Translations under genes and position numbers: made by a program
Notes under the pieces: model-generated
Database searches by the model: none
What the model was told of the DNA's origin: nothing
The model's input: only the letters and a program-made list of their open reading frames with translations
Assembly: GCF_024972775.1 (NCBI RefSeq)
Contig: NZ_CP092282.1
Coordinates: forward strand, 2,969,001 to 3,033,000
From: Dehalobacter sp. DCM
Lineage (GTDB): Bacteria > Bacillota > Desulfitobacteriia > Desulfitobacteriales > Syntrophobotulaceae
DNA length: 64,000 bases
Direction of reading: 5' to 3'
Part shown: positions 8,647-18,270 of the stretch, one piece after another
Position numbering within the stretch: position 1 is the first letter of the stretch
How the letters are laid out: every line of letters starts with the position of its first letter

Positions 8647-9818
8647 AGTCACCATCCTAACATGAAAATATGTTTTTTTCCTTCTCCACAACGATATCTC
8701 AATAAAATCAACAACTCAAATTCTCATAAAACACAGCTTTTATCTTCTTTGCATGTCTTAATAAATTATTCTTTTTTATAAGACGAATAACTTTATTGGT
8801 TTATTTAGAGCACTTTATATCTTTTAGATTTTTTATTGGATTACTTATTTCACATGGTTTTTAGAATTATTCAACATAATATTATTATATATGACAAATT
8901 GGACAAAACAATAGAACTATGTAATTAATAGGAAAAAGCTTTATATTAAGCCATTTTATGTAATAATCCCCATAATTATGATACTATCCACTATCAATGT
9001 CTATTAAATTCTTAATGTTGCCCATCTTGAGTGACGAATTCAATTAATCCTTAATGCTTAGATTCCACATCTTTTCCTTTATTTCCTCCAAAATACTTCA
9101 AAAAAACAAAAATTCTTAAGGGGTAGTAACATCTTTGCACTCTTATTTAATAAAGAAAAAAACATATCTTGTACAACTTTCAATGGAGTAAAAATCCAAT
9201 AATAAAGGAATAAATGATTTTTTCCATAGGGGGTCTTTTTCCCCATTTTCCTTAAACAAATACGCAAAATACCCTTTCTTTACGCGAAATTGTTTATTTT
9301 CGCGTAAAAGTTAGACCCCCCTAAGCAAAAATTCCCGTGAAACTCTCGTTCACGGGAACCTAAAGCACACAGCTATATTCTCTTTAAATCGCCGTAACCG
9401 CTTGATATCAGGCTATTTTCGTTCTATCAACACCGCACACTCAACGTGCCTTGAACGGTCAAAAAAGATGCCGCTTGAAGCTGGTACCCCCTTGGAGGCA
9501 AGCTATATTGCAGAAATCAGTCGCCTGGGCAAGGTCATTTTTTCGTCGATTTGGTGCCTGATTTTGCGTTACAGTTCAAAGTGAATTGTAAGCAATAAAA
9601 CCCTTAAAAGTGTGTTCATCTCTTGAAGGCTTTATTCGGTACAATTATTTCAATCAATCATCTGAGAAATCCCATCTTGCTTTTTGCTATAGATTTAATC
9701 GAAGATTTTACCGTGATGAAATATTCACTCGCTAACTTGCTGCAGTTTTTTCATCATATATCTTGGGGTATGCTGAATTAACGCGATAAGCTTATTATCT
9801 TTTAATAAAATTCATAAA
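8647..9818. other. AT-rich intergenic region with gene remnant
   Basis: No convincing gene. The part next to the kinase (8650-9000) is very AT-rich and should contain the restriction operon promoter. An 11-bp perfect stem, TTTACGCGAAA (9279-9289) with TTTCGCGTAAA (9298-9308), lies just left of a terminator hairpin. On the minus strand at 9413-9502 a short frame ends with FFDRSRHVECAVLIERK and a stop, which resembles the extreme C-terminus of an RlmC/RlmD-type RNA methyltransferase; an in-frame stop precedes it, so it can only be a decayed fragment. Confidence 0.4.
9332..9358 (-). terminator. Intrinsic terminator-like hairpin
   Basis: Perfect 10-bp stem TTCCCGTGAA (9332-9341) with TTCACGGGAA (9349-9358) and a 7-nt loop. 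Read on the minus strand it is followed by TTTTTGC, so it would end minus-strand transcription coming from the ADP-ribosylglycohydrolase operon, about 460 bp after that operon's last stop codon. Confidence 0.6.
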
Positions 9819-10586
9819 CTATCTTTCACTAAATCGATTATATATATCAAGTAATGACTTATCCAAGATCGACAAAGCATTTTCCTTGATTTCATGCGGA
9901 ATACCATAAGCCGCCTCAGCGATGCTGCCGGTTATTGCGGCAAGAGTGTCGCTGTCACCGCCCAGTGAAATTGCATTTCTTATAGCATCCTCAAAATCAA
10001 TGCTTTCAAGGAAAGCAATTATCGCCTCGGGTACTGTTTCCTGACAACTCTCATTGAAACTGTAATTTGGCCGTATTTCATCAAGAGAGCGGTTTAAATT
10101 ATAGCCATATTTGTTTCCAATATAAGTCTTAATTTCTTCTTTTGTTTTGCCATTTCGGGCAAGGAATATGGCTGCAGCTGTTGCCTGAGCCCCCTTGATT
10201 CCTTCCGGGTGATTATGCGTTACAGCAGCGCAGATCTCAGCATATTTCTCAACCTCTGAAAGAGTATCGAAAGCCCAAGCCACCGGCGAAACCCGCATAG
10301 CCGATCCGTTCCCCCAGCTGTTATATGGATTGATGTCACCGGAAAACAGCCAACTGCCAAAACGTCCGCCATATCCTGAGTCAGGGTATAGACAACCATA
10401 TTTTTTCATGGCGGCAATGAAATCTCCAGCACTGCCGCCATTCATCAATCCTTCTGCAATTGCCAGTGTCATCACAGTATCATCAGTAAAAAAGCATCCT
10501 GGGCTGAAAAGCGGAAAATCCTTGGTCTTTATGTTATTCCACTCGTAAACAGATCCTACTATATCTCCAATAATAGCACCAATCAT
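9819..10586 (-). CDS. ADP-ribosylglycohydrolase (DraG/ARH family)
   Basis: 255 aa, close to the usual length of stand-alone family members. The metal and ADP-ribose binding signatures are present: GAIIGDIVGSVYEW at the N-terminus, FFTDDTVMT (paired aspartates), THNHPEG in the middle and the C-terminal SLGGDSDTLAAITG. These bind the two magnesium ions and the ribose, so the enzyme should remove ADP-ribose from proteins or nucleic acid. Its ATG follows the VWA gene's stop immediately and has a GGAG ribosome site inside that gene's end, so the two are coupled. It is the last gene of a set with a VWA protein, a membrane protein and a macrodomain protein. No ADP-ribosyltransferase gene is visible nearby. 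Confidence 0.92.
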   Translation of the reverse strand: MIGAIIGDIVGSVYEWNNIKTKDFPLFSPGCFFTDDTVMTLAIAEGLMNGGSAGDFIAAMKKYGCLYPDSGYGGRFGSWLFSGDINPYNSWGNGSAMRVSPVAWAFDTLSEVEKYAEICAAVTHNHPEGIKGAQATAAAIFLARNGKTKEEIKTYIGNKYGYNLNRSLDEIRPNYSFNESCQETVPEAIIAFLESIDFEDAIRNAISLGGDSDTLAAITGSIAEAAYGIPHEIKENALSILDKSLLDIYNRFSER

Positions 10587-11240
10587 TTATCTCCTACCCC
10601 CACGCTTTTTGAAGTCCTCTTCAATACGATCTTTCCAGTCTTCCGATATAGAGCGACTGGCGCGCATACAACTTACTGTCTCACTGATTACTTCATAATT
10701 AAGTAAAGTGCCTTCACTATCTGCATTATAATTTGTTGCCCTGTCTTTACTGATTCCAAAACGCTCTGCAGTTGCAATGGCATCAATGTTTGCACCTAGG
10801 AAAATGAACTCCCAGCCGTATTTGCTCTTTTGACGTTCAATCATCTGACGGACTTTTTCGTAGCTGAACTCTCTGCTGGCATTTTCCATACCATCAGTTG
10901 TTATTACGAACATAATATGTTCAGCTCTCTCATCTTCAGCTGTATGTTTCTGCACATTTCCAATTTTATTTATTGTTTTTCCCACTGCATCCAATAGTGC
11001 AGTACTGCCTCTTACAAAATACTCCCTATCCGTAATCGGTGCAATTCCTTTGAGGTTTATGCGGTCATGCAGCAGCTCAAATTTATCATCAAACAGAACA
11101 GTAGTTATTACAGCTTCGCCCGGCTCTTTTTTCTGCTTTTCCAGCATAGCATTATATCCGCCTATAGTATCGCTTTCAAGGCCGCTCATAGAGCCACTTC
11201 TGTCAAGAATAAATACCAATTCAGTTAAACCTTTTTTCAT
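10587..11240 (-). CDS. VWA-domain protein with intact MIDAS motif (TerY-like)
   Basis: 217 aa from MKKGLTELVFIL; this second ATG lies 8 nt after GGAGG, whereas the ATG two codons earlier is too close. The protein is a single von Willebrand A domain: FILDRSGSMSG supplies DxSxS of the metal-ion-dependent adhesion site, and threonine and aspartate follow in VRGSTALLDAVG and VITTDGMENAS. There is no signal peptide or membrane segment, so it is intracellular. Small cytoplasmic VWA proteins of this type often serve as metal-dependent scaffolds, as in the TerY class of stress systems. Here it probably bridges or regulates the ADP-ribosylglycohydrolase encoded immediately downstream. Confidence 0.86.
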   Translation of the reverse strand: MKKGLTELVFILDRSGSMSGLESDTIGGYNAMLEKQKKEPGEAVITTVLFDDKFELLHDRINLKGIAPITDREYFVRGSTALLDAVGKTINKIGNVQKHTAEDERAEHIMFVITTDGMENASREFSYEKVRQMIERQKSKYGWEFIFLGANIDAIATAERFGISKDRATNYNADSEGTLLNYEVISETVSCMRASRSISEDWKDRIEEDFKKRGGRR

Positions 11241-11362
11241 TGTCATGTCCTCCTCAAGTTTTTATTATGACTTAAGGATAACAGTTTTTTGTTCGTTAGA
11301 GGTCGCTTCAGGAGCGACATATTACAAAATAGCTTTTAATTAAATTCCTTGCTCTATCATTA

Positions 11363-12658
11363 CTATCCTATATCGGATGCTTCATGCAAGAAGTAGTATT
11401 TACCATCTTTAATAATAATCTGAACATCTTCATCATAAATTTCTTCTGGTTTATTTAAAGCTTTCGGTTTAGGTTTGATTTGAGTGTTAATTTTTTGAAC
11501 CAAACCTTGTTTTAAATCCTTGTATTTCCACTTATCATCCACAAAACCCGGTATTGCCGAAAAGAATCCTTCGACTCCGGTCTTTGTAATACGATTTTTA
11601 CCCAAATCAATGCATAGTGATTTAACCTGTCTATCGTGCCACTGCTCCAGTAAATTTCTGGTTTGTACAGATTGTTCGAAAAACTTATTAAACAAGGAAT
11701 AGCACATATCACTTGATATACCGCCTTTCCCTAATAAGTATGTCAATTTGCTGATTTCCTCAAGAACAGTAATTAATACATTCTGATATACAACCAGAAT
11801 ATTGAATTCATCAACTTTTTCCAGATACTCTTTATAATCGGGATTAGGACTTTTTTGAGAAATGTCGGTTATCGTTAAATTCACTTGTCCAAGTAGTTCA
11901 ATTGCAATACCTTTTAAATTTTCTAAAGTTGTAAGTTTGATTTTTCTTTGTTCGTCATTTTCCATAATTTCAGAACTGAATTCAGAAATCTCCCCAACGC
12001 GAGAAAGTAAAGATAAAATCCTGCTCTTAAATTCCCTGTCTTGAAAGTCGCTTATTTGGTCTATGCTCTTTGTCATAGTTTCTAACTTGGAATTTATCTC
12101 AGACATATAATATTGCCCGACAACCAAAGAACCGACATTCATCACATTTGCAACACCGTTAGCTACCGAAGAAGCCTTTGAAATTTTTGTCGGGTCTACT
12201 TTAACTAAATTTGCGTGCCCTTTAACACCATTTGCACCATGAAAAATCCCACGGACAGCGCCTTCCATTTGCTTAGATTCTGCAAGGGTTGCACCACTTG
12301 GAATTACCGCTTTATATAACTCAACATTTTTAAGTGCTTTGTTTGTAATTGTTTTTGCTGCAGTTTCTACTGCTGCCGGAATAGTCTCTGAAATTCGGGC
12401 AATAACCGTACAATCAGTAATTTCATATAGACTTTTTTCATCAATTTCGGTTGTCACCGGCAGTCGCTCTATCGGTATGGTTATTCCGCTCTCTTGAACA
12501 CTTTCTACCTCAAGAGCCTCAGAAGTAATCGGAGAAGAATTTACAGTGTCTAAAACATCTTTGCTTTTGGAATTAGCTTTTCTCCTTGATTTAATTACCA
12601 AGGCAGCAATCAAAGCAACGATAATTATAGTCAATATTATTATTAGAAAGTAATCCAT
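11363..12658 (-). CDS. Membrane-anchored helical protein of the ADP-ribose operon
   Basis: 432 aa from MDYFLIIILTII, chosen because GGAGG lies 7-8 nt upstream at the macrodomain gene's end. One N-terminal transmembrane helix (about residues 3-22) is followed by positively charged KSRRKANSKSK, predicting a cytoplasmic body. Residues about 130-190 contain a Gly/Ala/Asn-rich stretch ending in VGSLVVGQYYMSEIN, and residues about 190-330 are strongly helical and probably coiled coil. I recognise no catalytic motif. Position 4 bp after the macrodomain gene and ahead of the VWA gene makes it a likely membrane platform for the ADP-ribose module. Function unknown. Confidence 0.7.
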   Translation of the reverse strand: MDYFLIIILTIIIVALIAALVIKSRRKANSKSKDVLDTVNSSPITSEALEVESVQESGITIPIERLPVTTEIDEKSLYEITDCTVIARISETIPAAVETAAKTITNKALKNVELYKAVIPSGATLAESKQMEGAVRGIFHGANGVKGHANLVKVDPTKISKASSVANGVANVMNVGSLVVGQYYMSEINSKLETMTKSIDQISDFQDREFKSRILSLLSRVGEISEFSSEIMENDEQRKIKLTTLENLKGIAIELLGQVNLTITDISQKSPNPDYKEYLEKVDEFNILVVYQNVLITVLEEISKLTYLLGKGGISSDMCYSLFNKFFEQSVQTRNLLEQWHDRQVKSLCIDLGKNRITKTGVEGFFSAIPGFVDDKWKYKDLKQGLVQKINTQIKPKPKALNKPEEIYDEDVQIIIKDGKYYFLHEASDIG

Positions 12659-12662
12659 GATT

Positions 12663-13670
12663 TCATCCTCCCAACAGATTCTGATCGAAAGCAAACAATG
12701 CTTCATTGATCTCAAAAACATTGTAATTGCCTTCGTCTATAAAATACTGAATAATAATATCAAATTTGCTACTGTTGGAAAGAGCAAACCCAGCTTTAAG
12801 CAGCAGGTCTTTCGTTTCGTCAGGATTCAGCCTCATTGCAATGGCAAAAGCAATTGCAGTAGGCTTGCTTGGTTTGTAATTTATATCATTGCGAATTTTA
12901 GAAAACAACTTTCGGTCTATATTTGCTTTCTTATAGGTTTCCGCATCTGTCATGCCTTTTTCATCAATTAACCGTAGCAGCATCTGTGAAAAGGTTTCGT
13001 CCATATGCTTTACAACATCGTCTAGGCTTCGCTTACGTTTTTTCAATGGTGCTTCCATAGGAGAAAGCAACGGTTCTTCAATATAATATTTTTTCAGCAG
13101 ATGTCTTTCTTCAAATCTATTGCTGCGGTCTACTGGCCGTTCTTCTATGTACTTGTCATCAATATATTGTGCAATGGATGTAAACAGCTTCTCAGACAAT
13201 GCAAATGCCGCCTTATCATACACAACCAGAAAGACCGTCATTTCATTGCTTAACAAAAAGTCTCCAATAACCGAAATCGCTATCTTTAGTGCTTTATCCT
13301 TGGGATACCCAAAGGCACCTGAAGATATTAATGGAAAGGCAATGCTCTCCAGTTTATAGTCTTTTGCTAATGCGAGTGAGTTTCTATAGCTATCTGCCAA
13401 CAGCTTTTCCTCATCGCTTTTTCCATCATGCCAAATTGGCCCAACTGTATGGATAACGTACTTTGCAGGCAGATTGTACCCTTTTGTGATCTTTGCTTGT
13501 CCGATTTTGCACCCACCAAGGGCTCGGCATTCAACAAGCAGTTCCGATCCTGCGGCTCTATGGATTGCTCCGTCTACACCACCGCCTCCGAGCAGGGATG
13601 TGTTTGCTGCATTGACAATTGCATCAGCATGAACTTTTGTTATATCATTACGGATTATTTCAAGTGGCAT
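12663..13670 (-). CDS. Macrodomain (ADP-ribose hydrolase/binding) protein with C-terminal helical domain
   Basis: 335 aa. Residues 1-160 are a macrodomain: [55 protein letters not shown] and the loop ISSGAFGYP, matching the MacroD/YmdB type that removes ADP-ribose from acidic residues or hydrolyses O-acetyl-ADP-ribose. Residues about 210-335 (from [18 protein letters not shown]) form a helical domain containing [18 protein letters not shown], which looks like a degenerate helix-turn-helix and is seen in many Firmicute macrodomain proteins. The ribosome site GGAGGTG precedes the ATG. It is the first gene of a four-gene run that ends in an ADP-ribosylglycohydrolase, so two different ADP-ribose erasers are encoded together. 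Confidence 0.92.
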   Translation of the reverse strand: MPLEIIRNDITKVHADAIVNAANTSLLGGGGVDGAIHRAAGSELLVECRALGGCKIGQAKITKGYNLPAKYVIHTVGPIWHDGKSDEEKLLADSYRNSLALAKDYKLESIAFPLISSGAFGYPKDKALKIAISVIGDFLLSNEMTVFLVVYDKAAFALSEKLFTSIAQYIDDKYIEERPVDRSNRFEERHLLKKYYIEEPLLSPMEAPLKKRKRSLDDVVKHMDETFSQMLLRLIDEKGMTDAETYKKANIDRKLFSKIRNDINYKPSKPTAIAFAIAMRLNPDETKDLLLKAGFALSNSSKFDIIIQYFIDEGNYNVFEINEALFAFDQNLLGG

Positions 13671-13795
13671 AATCGCACCTCCAACTTAATCTGCCATACC
13701 AAGCGCATTATTCATGCTTATCAAGATGTTGGATAAGTCACTTGAAATGCTTTATTTCCCAATGCATACATGGTTGGCCTCCTAAGTATTCAGGA

Positions 13796-14191
13796 TTATT
13801 TTAACCTTATATAATTGCCGGGCAGTGCTTCAAAGATTTCCGGATAATGGCCGCAGCGCGCTCTAATTTGGTTGTATTTTGCTTTCTCACCGTTTTTTTG
13901 AACATAAAGCTTTTTATCGTAAATAATATCTGCAAGTTCTGAGGCATGAAGAGTTCTATTTTTAGCTTCAGACAACACAATCTTCATAGCTTCCTGCAAT
14001 GTGTAGGTGGTTCTGTCAGCAGACAGGTTAACCGGCATTTTATCATTTCCCTCATACTTTAAAAGGATATAGGCCGGTTCATTGTTTTCAAGAATAATTA
14101 CTTTTCCTATTTCATCAACAGTTCTAAACACGGCTTCAGCTTCTTTCAATACTCTTTCTATAGATACTAAGCTATTAATGTTGATTTCCAT
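13796..14191 (-). CDS. Small regulator: PHD/YefM-like N-terminus with HARE-HTH-like C-terminus
   Basis: 131 aa from MEININSLVS; GAGGTG lies 6 nt before this ATG. The N-terminal part (VSIERVLKEAEAVFRTVDEIGKVIILENNEPAYILLKY) has the order of helices and strands of PHD/YefM antitoxins. The C-terminal part (YTLQEAMKIVLSEAKNRTLHASELADIIYDKKLY, then IRARCGHYPEIFEALPGNYIRL) fits the winged HARE-HTH domain that is found in restriction and chromatin proteins. No toxin gene is adjacent. It lies 125 bp upstream of the macrodomain gene in the same direction and could control that operon. Assignment is tentative. Confidence 0.6.
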   Translation of the reverse strand: MEININSLVSIERVLKEAEAVFRTVDEIGKVIILENNEPAYILLKYEGNDKMPVNLSADRTTYTLQEAMKIVLSEAKNRTLHASELADIIYDKKLYVQKNGEKAKYNQIRARCGHYPEIFEALPGNYIRLK

Positions 14192-14380
14192 AATTTTCAC
14201 CTCAACATCAATATATCACGCCTCATATACATTTGTAAATACATTTGTTTAAACATTTGTTTTTTTGCCCATCATTTTATTAGGAAAAGAAAAGCAGCCG
14301 ACCAAAAAAATATCGGACAGCTGCCACTAAAGCCAAATTACTCGATCTTTTACATGTATCATCCGTACATCCACTAATTG

Positions 14381-16032
14381 GGGGCTGCTGAACAGGATGT
14401 TATTTTCTCAATAAGCTAACCTGATCAGCCCGAAATTCTCTCTAATAAAATTGAGTATAAGAATCCGGAGCCTGCGCTCCAGGTTCATTACCAACAGCTG
14501 CATGGCGATAACAGTCTCACTGGTTTCTTTGAGACGTGCCATGATACGTCCGAGCCCATAAAACCGCTTACCTTCTCCGAATTTTCCTTCAACAGCGTTT
14601 CGTATTCCAGCATCCAGCCGTTCTTGTTTCTTTTGTTCTCTTAATAGTTCCTGATCTTTGGCTGGTCTGCCGAGCGGTGGACCGCTCAATCGAATGCCCA
14701 GTTTCTTGCAGTAGTTAAGGTTATCTCTGTTCCGGTAGATCTTGTCTGCCATCACGGCTTCTGGATAAAAACCATACCTTTGGTAGTAGTTTTCAACCGA
14801 TTGCATGAGTGTCTTGCTTTCATTGAAAGCGTCAAAGCTCAAGCTCTCCATATAACTGAATCCGTTCACAACACTGATGGCAAGCTTAGCTCCAAATTCT
14901 ACATCTGCGTTTGACTTGCCTCGTACTATGGGTCTGACAAAAGGCATATGCAGGCTGACGATGCGATCTTCTACCGAATGTTTACCCTGTTTGTACATTT
15001 CCAGCTGTTGCCAGTAGATTTCTTGACTGACGAGCAGATTGCGGTATTGGCGTTTAGTTAAGAGAGTCAGCGAACTTTTTTCAGCAAGAGTCTTAATGTT
15101 TTTCAGATCCCGTCGAATATATCGCAGCTGTCCTCCGATTCCTTTGCGGATCATCTTAGCAGTCTTATGTTTCTTTTTATCAATGTTCAGATAGCTTTTG
15201 CGTGCATTGCGACGGTAGGATCTGGGTTTCTTGAGAATCCCGGCATGCGGTGCATGCAGTACATCAATGATTTCTTCCAAAGCCTGCCGGGTTGTGTTCA
15301 AAAGCCAGATATCTGTAGGATAGTGAATATCCGCAGGGGTGCAGGTTGCATCCAGGATCAGCTTGCCTGAGTTCTTGGTTTCTGAAGGTTCTTCATTCGT
15401 TTTCTCTTCTTGTCCTGTATCATCAGAGTCTTCACCATCAGAAGGAGGGGTGTCGTCTGAGCCATCTGAGTCATCTGGGTCATCTGGGTTTTCTGGATAT
15501 TCATGTTCTCCGGCTAGTCTGCTAGTAATCTCGTTGATTTCGTTGATAATATCCTTGTCCAAACGTTTGCGGAAATGGGTCATGAGTGAATGATTGAATG
15601 GCGGTTTATCTACAAATGCACTTAGGCCAATGAAATATTGCATGTACGGATTTTCTGTGATCTCTTCGACCGTGTCACGGTCAGATAATGATTTCACATT
15701 TTGAATGATCAGAGATCCGAGTGCCAAACGCACCGAATAGGCTTTTTGTCCGCGACTGACAGGAAAACTTCTGGCATACTTCTTCTCAACTTCGGCCCAG
15801 GGGATCATTAATGCGAGCTTACACCATTTATTGTCCGGGTTTAAGTTCCCGCCAAAAGGCAGAAAGAATTCGTGCGGAAATGTAATCTGCTGTTCGGTAG
15901 GTTTGTACATGAAAACACGCTCCCAAGTGCAAGGTTTTTTAACATAATATTTATGTTTACATGTACTATTTTACCAAAAGTCGGGGTTAAAACCCAGTGT
16001 TTATGCTGATTTTACCGTTATTCAGCAGCCCC
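14381..16032 (-). mobile_element. IS5-like insertion sequence, copy 1
   Basis: 1652 bp with 12-bp perfect terminal inverted repeats GGGGCTGCTGAA (14381-14392) and TTCAGCAGCCCC (16021-16032). It contains one transposase gene. The second copy at 30052-31703 has the same length and the same ends and encodes an identical protein, so the two separated recently. Flanks are TAATTG on the left and TAATTA on the right. Confidence 0.92.
14408..15910 (-). CDS. IS5-like transposase (copy 1)
   Basis: 500 aa DDE transposase. The N-terminus (SLIIQNVKSLSDRDTVEEI, then NPYMQYFIGL and LMTHFRKRL) is the DUF772-type domain. The catalytic region starts with LILDATCTPADI, which carries the first Asp, continues through VMADKIYRNRDN with the second Asp, and ends with RNAVEGKFGEGKRFYGLGRI, which carries the Glu. 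An Asp/Pro/Ser-rich acidic insert (about residues 145-180) lies just before the catalytic region. The gene fills the element almost end to end. The sequence is identical to the copy at 30079-31581, and no disruption is seen, so it should be functional. Confidence 0.92.
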   Translation of the reverse strand: MYKPTEQQITFPHEFFLPFGGNLNPDNKWCKLALMIPWAEVEKKYARSFPVSRGQKAYSVRLALGSLIIQNVKSLSDRDTVEEITENPYMQYFIGLSAFVDKPPFNHSLMTHFRKRLDKDIINEINEITSRLAGEHEYPENPDDPDDSDGSDDTPPSDGEDSDDTGQEEKTNEEPSETKNSGKLILDATCTPADIHYPTDIWLLNTTRQALEEIIDVLHAPHAGILKKPRSYRRNARKSYLNIDKKKHKTAKMIRKGIGGQLRYIRRDLKNIKTLAEKSSLTLLTKRQYRNLLVSQEIYWQQLEMYKQGKHSVEDRIVSLHMPFVRPIVRGKSNADVEFGAKLAISVVNGFSYMESLSFDAFNESKTLMQSVENYYQRYGFYPEAVMADKIYRNRDNLNYCKKLGIRLSGPPLGRPAKDQELLREQKKQERLDAGIRNAVEGKFGEGKRFYGLGRIMARLKETSETVIAMQLLVMNLERRLRILILNFIRENFGLIRLAY

Positions 16033-16044
16033 TAATTAATGACT

Positions 16045-16362
16045 TTAAAACCTGTTCACCATAAATACCACGAGCAGCTTTGGCAAACCCTGTTTCCGTT
16101 TCACTGATTCTTTCGATGGGCCCAACAATTTTTGTTGAACCCAATTGTGTCGCATTTTCAGGGTTATACTCATGCCGTTTGACGAAGACAGCTCCGTGTC
16201 TCCGGCGTTGAGAACTGTTTTTTTATTGGATTTTTCAAGGGCGGCTTTGCTATATTTTACGTTCGTGACCGACGGCTTTAAGGTTTTATCTGCCGGATCG
16301 GATACATTTCTGCTTTCCTGGATCTCCTGTTGATTTTGTCTTTTTTGGTTTTCTGCATTCAT
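16045..16362 (-). CDS. Unknown small hydrophilic protein next to the IS
   Basis: 105 aa with a good ribosome site (GAGGTG, 7 nt before the ATG). The N-terminal two thirds are polar and low in complexity (MNAENQKRQNQQEIQESRN), followed by a short segment MSITLKMRHNWVQQ. The stop codon lies 13 bp from the IS end. No family recognised. It follows the antiporter gene by 38 bp on the same strand and may be co-transcribed with it. The C-terminus (VVFMVNRF) could have been altered by the insertion, so it may be a truncated gene. Confidence 0.45.
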   Translation of the reverse strand: MNAENQKRQNQQEIQESRNVSDPADKTLKPSVTNVKYSKAALEKSNKKTVLNAGDTELSSSNGMSITLKMRHNWVQQKLLGPSKESVKRKQGLPKLLVVFMVNRF

Positions 16363-16400
16363 TTCTTTTCACCTCGTATTTTAATAATTAAGATTTTGAA

Positions 16401-17588
16401 TTAGTCTTTCGTCAACCAATTGAAAATAGGCGGAGACAAGGTACAAGTTACAATGGCTACTAATATAATAGTTCCGTTTAAACTACTGCTAATAATTCCA
16501 AGTTTTAGGGCCACTGCACCTGTCGCAATGATTAAACTCAGCCTTGATGATAGAAGAGTCGTTGCAGCAATTGATCTTTTCCACGAATAATTGATTTTTA
16601 GGAAGAATACCGGAGATAAGGTAACCGCGTAAACAGCAAGAACTAAAATTGGCAACAGGAAAAGCGAACTTGCATTATTGACAATATCCTTAAAGCTAAA
16701 ATTAACCCCAACCATGATAAAGAAAATCGGTATGAATATGCCATAGGCTATGGCGTCCAGCTTATGAAAGACCTGACTTGTTTTCCGATCACTTACTAAG
16801 GAAATAATAACCCCCACCAAGAAAGCGCCAAGAATAACTTCAGTCTTTAAAAGCTGTGCAATGATGATAAATAAAATAAGAAGGGCAAATGATGCTCGAA
16901 TTTTTATCTGAGAATTTTTATGGGCCAGTTGTTCAATAATCGGTAATTTTGAAATAACATTACCAAATTTCCAGATAATGATAAAGATGGGTATGAATAA
17001 TAATATTAAAGCAATATCTTTCATGGAATCTGCGCTTTTGAAAGTGATATAGGACGACAATAGCAACATTGTAAATAAATCCGAAAATAACGCGGCCAGT
17101 AAAACGCTTTGCCCATATTGCGTGGTCAACATATCACGTTCTTTTAGAATTGGAACCACAACGCCGACCGATGTACTGGACAAAATAATTGTGAAGATAA
17201 CGATATCGGGTATTAACCCAATGGCTTTAAGCCCAATTGATACGAATAACGAAAGAATAAAAGTTGTTGCAAATAGCAATAAGGCGATAAGAAAGGGGTG
17301 TTGGTGCCATTTTACATTCTTTGTCCTTGCCATTGATCTGATCATCTCAAAATCAATTTCCAACCCAGCCATAAACATGAGAAAAGCAAATCCTAGATTA
17401 TAGAGCAGGTTTAGCCATTCGCTCCCTTGAATTAAGTCAAAACCGCTTTTCCCAATAATAATTCCTGCGATAATTTCCCCGACGACTATCGGGATAGAAA
17501 TATATTTAATCTTTTTGACGATGAGTGGAATAATGAGAGCAATGACTGCAATGATTAAGAGCGGATAATAAGATATTCCTTCGGCCAT
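16401..17588 (-). CDS. Cation:proton antiporter (CPA2/Kef-NapA type)
   Basis: 395 aa, about 12 hydrophobic segments spread over the entire length. The N-terminal part has the family pattern VGEIIAGIIIGKSGFDLI followed by GLAFLMFMAGLEIDF, where the acidic pair in helix 5 would be ion-binding, and STSVGVVVPILKE resembles the conserved helix of the transport core. There is no C-terminal TrkA/RCK domain, so this is the short form that exchanges Na+ or K+ for H+ at the cytoplasmic membrane. AAAGGAG lies ahead of the ATG. It reads in the same direction as the dehalogenase remnant upstream, separated from it by a terminator. Confidence 0.88.
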   Translation of the reverse strand: MAEGISYYPLLIIAVIALIIPLIVKKIKYISIPIVVGEIIAGIIIGKSGFDLIQGSEWLNLLYNLGFAFLMFMAGLEIDFEMIRSMARTKNVKWHQHPFLIALLLFATTFILSLFVSIGLKAIGLIPDIVIFTIILSSTSVGVVVPILKERDMLTTQYGQSVLLAALFSDLFTMLLLSSYITFKSADSMKDIALILLFIPIFIIIWKFGNVISKLPIIEQLAHKNSQIKIRASFALLILFIIIAQLLKTEVILGAFLVGVIISLVSDRKTSQVFHKLDAIAYGIFIPIFFIMVGVNFSFKDIVNNASSLFLLPILVLAVYAVTLSPVFFLKINYSWKRSIAATTLLSSRLSLIIATGAVALKLGIISSSLNGTIILVAIVTCTLSPPIFNWLTKD

Positions 17589-17653
17589 AGGTCTTGCTCC
17601 TTTTCAAACATACTTCTGCCGTTGATACGATCATTACGCTGAGATAAAAAGAG

Positions 17654-17681
17654 ACGCTAGACAACATCGATCGCCTAGCGT
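17654..17681 (-). terminator. Terminator downstream of the dehalogenase remnant
   Basis: Stem ACGCTAG (17654-17660) with CTAGCGT (17675-17681). On the minus strand it is followed by a T-rich tract (complement of 17642-17653). It lies 8 bp after the rdhA stop codon and is probably the original terminator of that gene. Confidence 0.65.
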
Positions 17682-17688
17682 ACGAAAA

Positions 17689-18270
17689 CTACTTTTTAAA
17701 TAGTTCCGGCCACTGAAGCCACCAGCGGTTCTCCTGTATTACTTCGGTACCATATCCGAAGAAATCATCGACATTCTTCAATAATTTTGCAGCAAGCTTA
17801 GATTTGGAAGCAGCGTAAATACCCACGGTATGGAACCAGCTATCCTCTTTATTGTTCCAGGGACAGGATTTCATACACACTCCGCACATGGCTCCTTTTG
17901 TATTGCAAATACGGAAAGATGTGCATTTCTTAATATCTGTGGGCCATTTTTCATAGTTATTAAACTTTGACGGATGATCATCTTGACTAATTGCACCCGA
18001 TGGACATAGCGTGGCGCATTTTTTGCAAGTTACGCAAAATTCCCTTGCTCCGAAAGAAATAGGTCCATCTGGTTCCAAAGGCATATCCGTCGTTACGGCG
18101 GCCGCCTTAAATCGGAATCCGAGCCTCGGATGCACAATACTTTCACCCGTCCTCGACATTTCGCCTAACCCGGCGGCAACGAGCGCCGGTGCTAAAATCA
18201 TTTGATAATTCCCGCAGTGATGGGCCCGGGCCGAATACCCCATGTTTCTTATATAACTGAAGTTTCGCAC
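17689..18270 (-). pseudogene. rdhA: Reductive dehalogenase catalytic subunit, C-terminal fragment
   Basis: About 190 residues of the C-terminal part of a reductive dehalogenase, whose full length is usually 450-550. Visible are the corrinoid-domain end (NYQMILAPALVAAGLGEMSRTGESIVHPRLG), the first iron-sulfur motif CVTCKKCATLCP and the second ending CGVCMKSCP, then the family C-terminus with DDFFGYGTE and NRWWLQWPE. The reading frame runs upstream directly into the terminal inverted repeat of the IS4-family element, so its apparent GTG start is made of IS sequence. The signal peptide and most of the B12 domain are missing and are not found on the far side of the IS. The fragment cannot be an active enzyme but points to an organohalide-respiring lineage. 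Confidence 0.87.

Noticed and set aside
9079-9267. 62-codon minus-strand frame in the AT-rich gap
   Set aside because: Composition follows the AT-rich background, no ribosome site, no domain pattern.
9413-9502. Fragment resembling the C-terminus of an RNA methyltransferase
   Set aside because: Only about 30 codons with an in-frame stop ahead; too little for a gene call, so mentioned only as part of the intergenic region.
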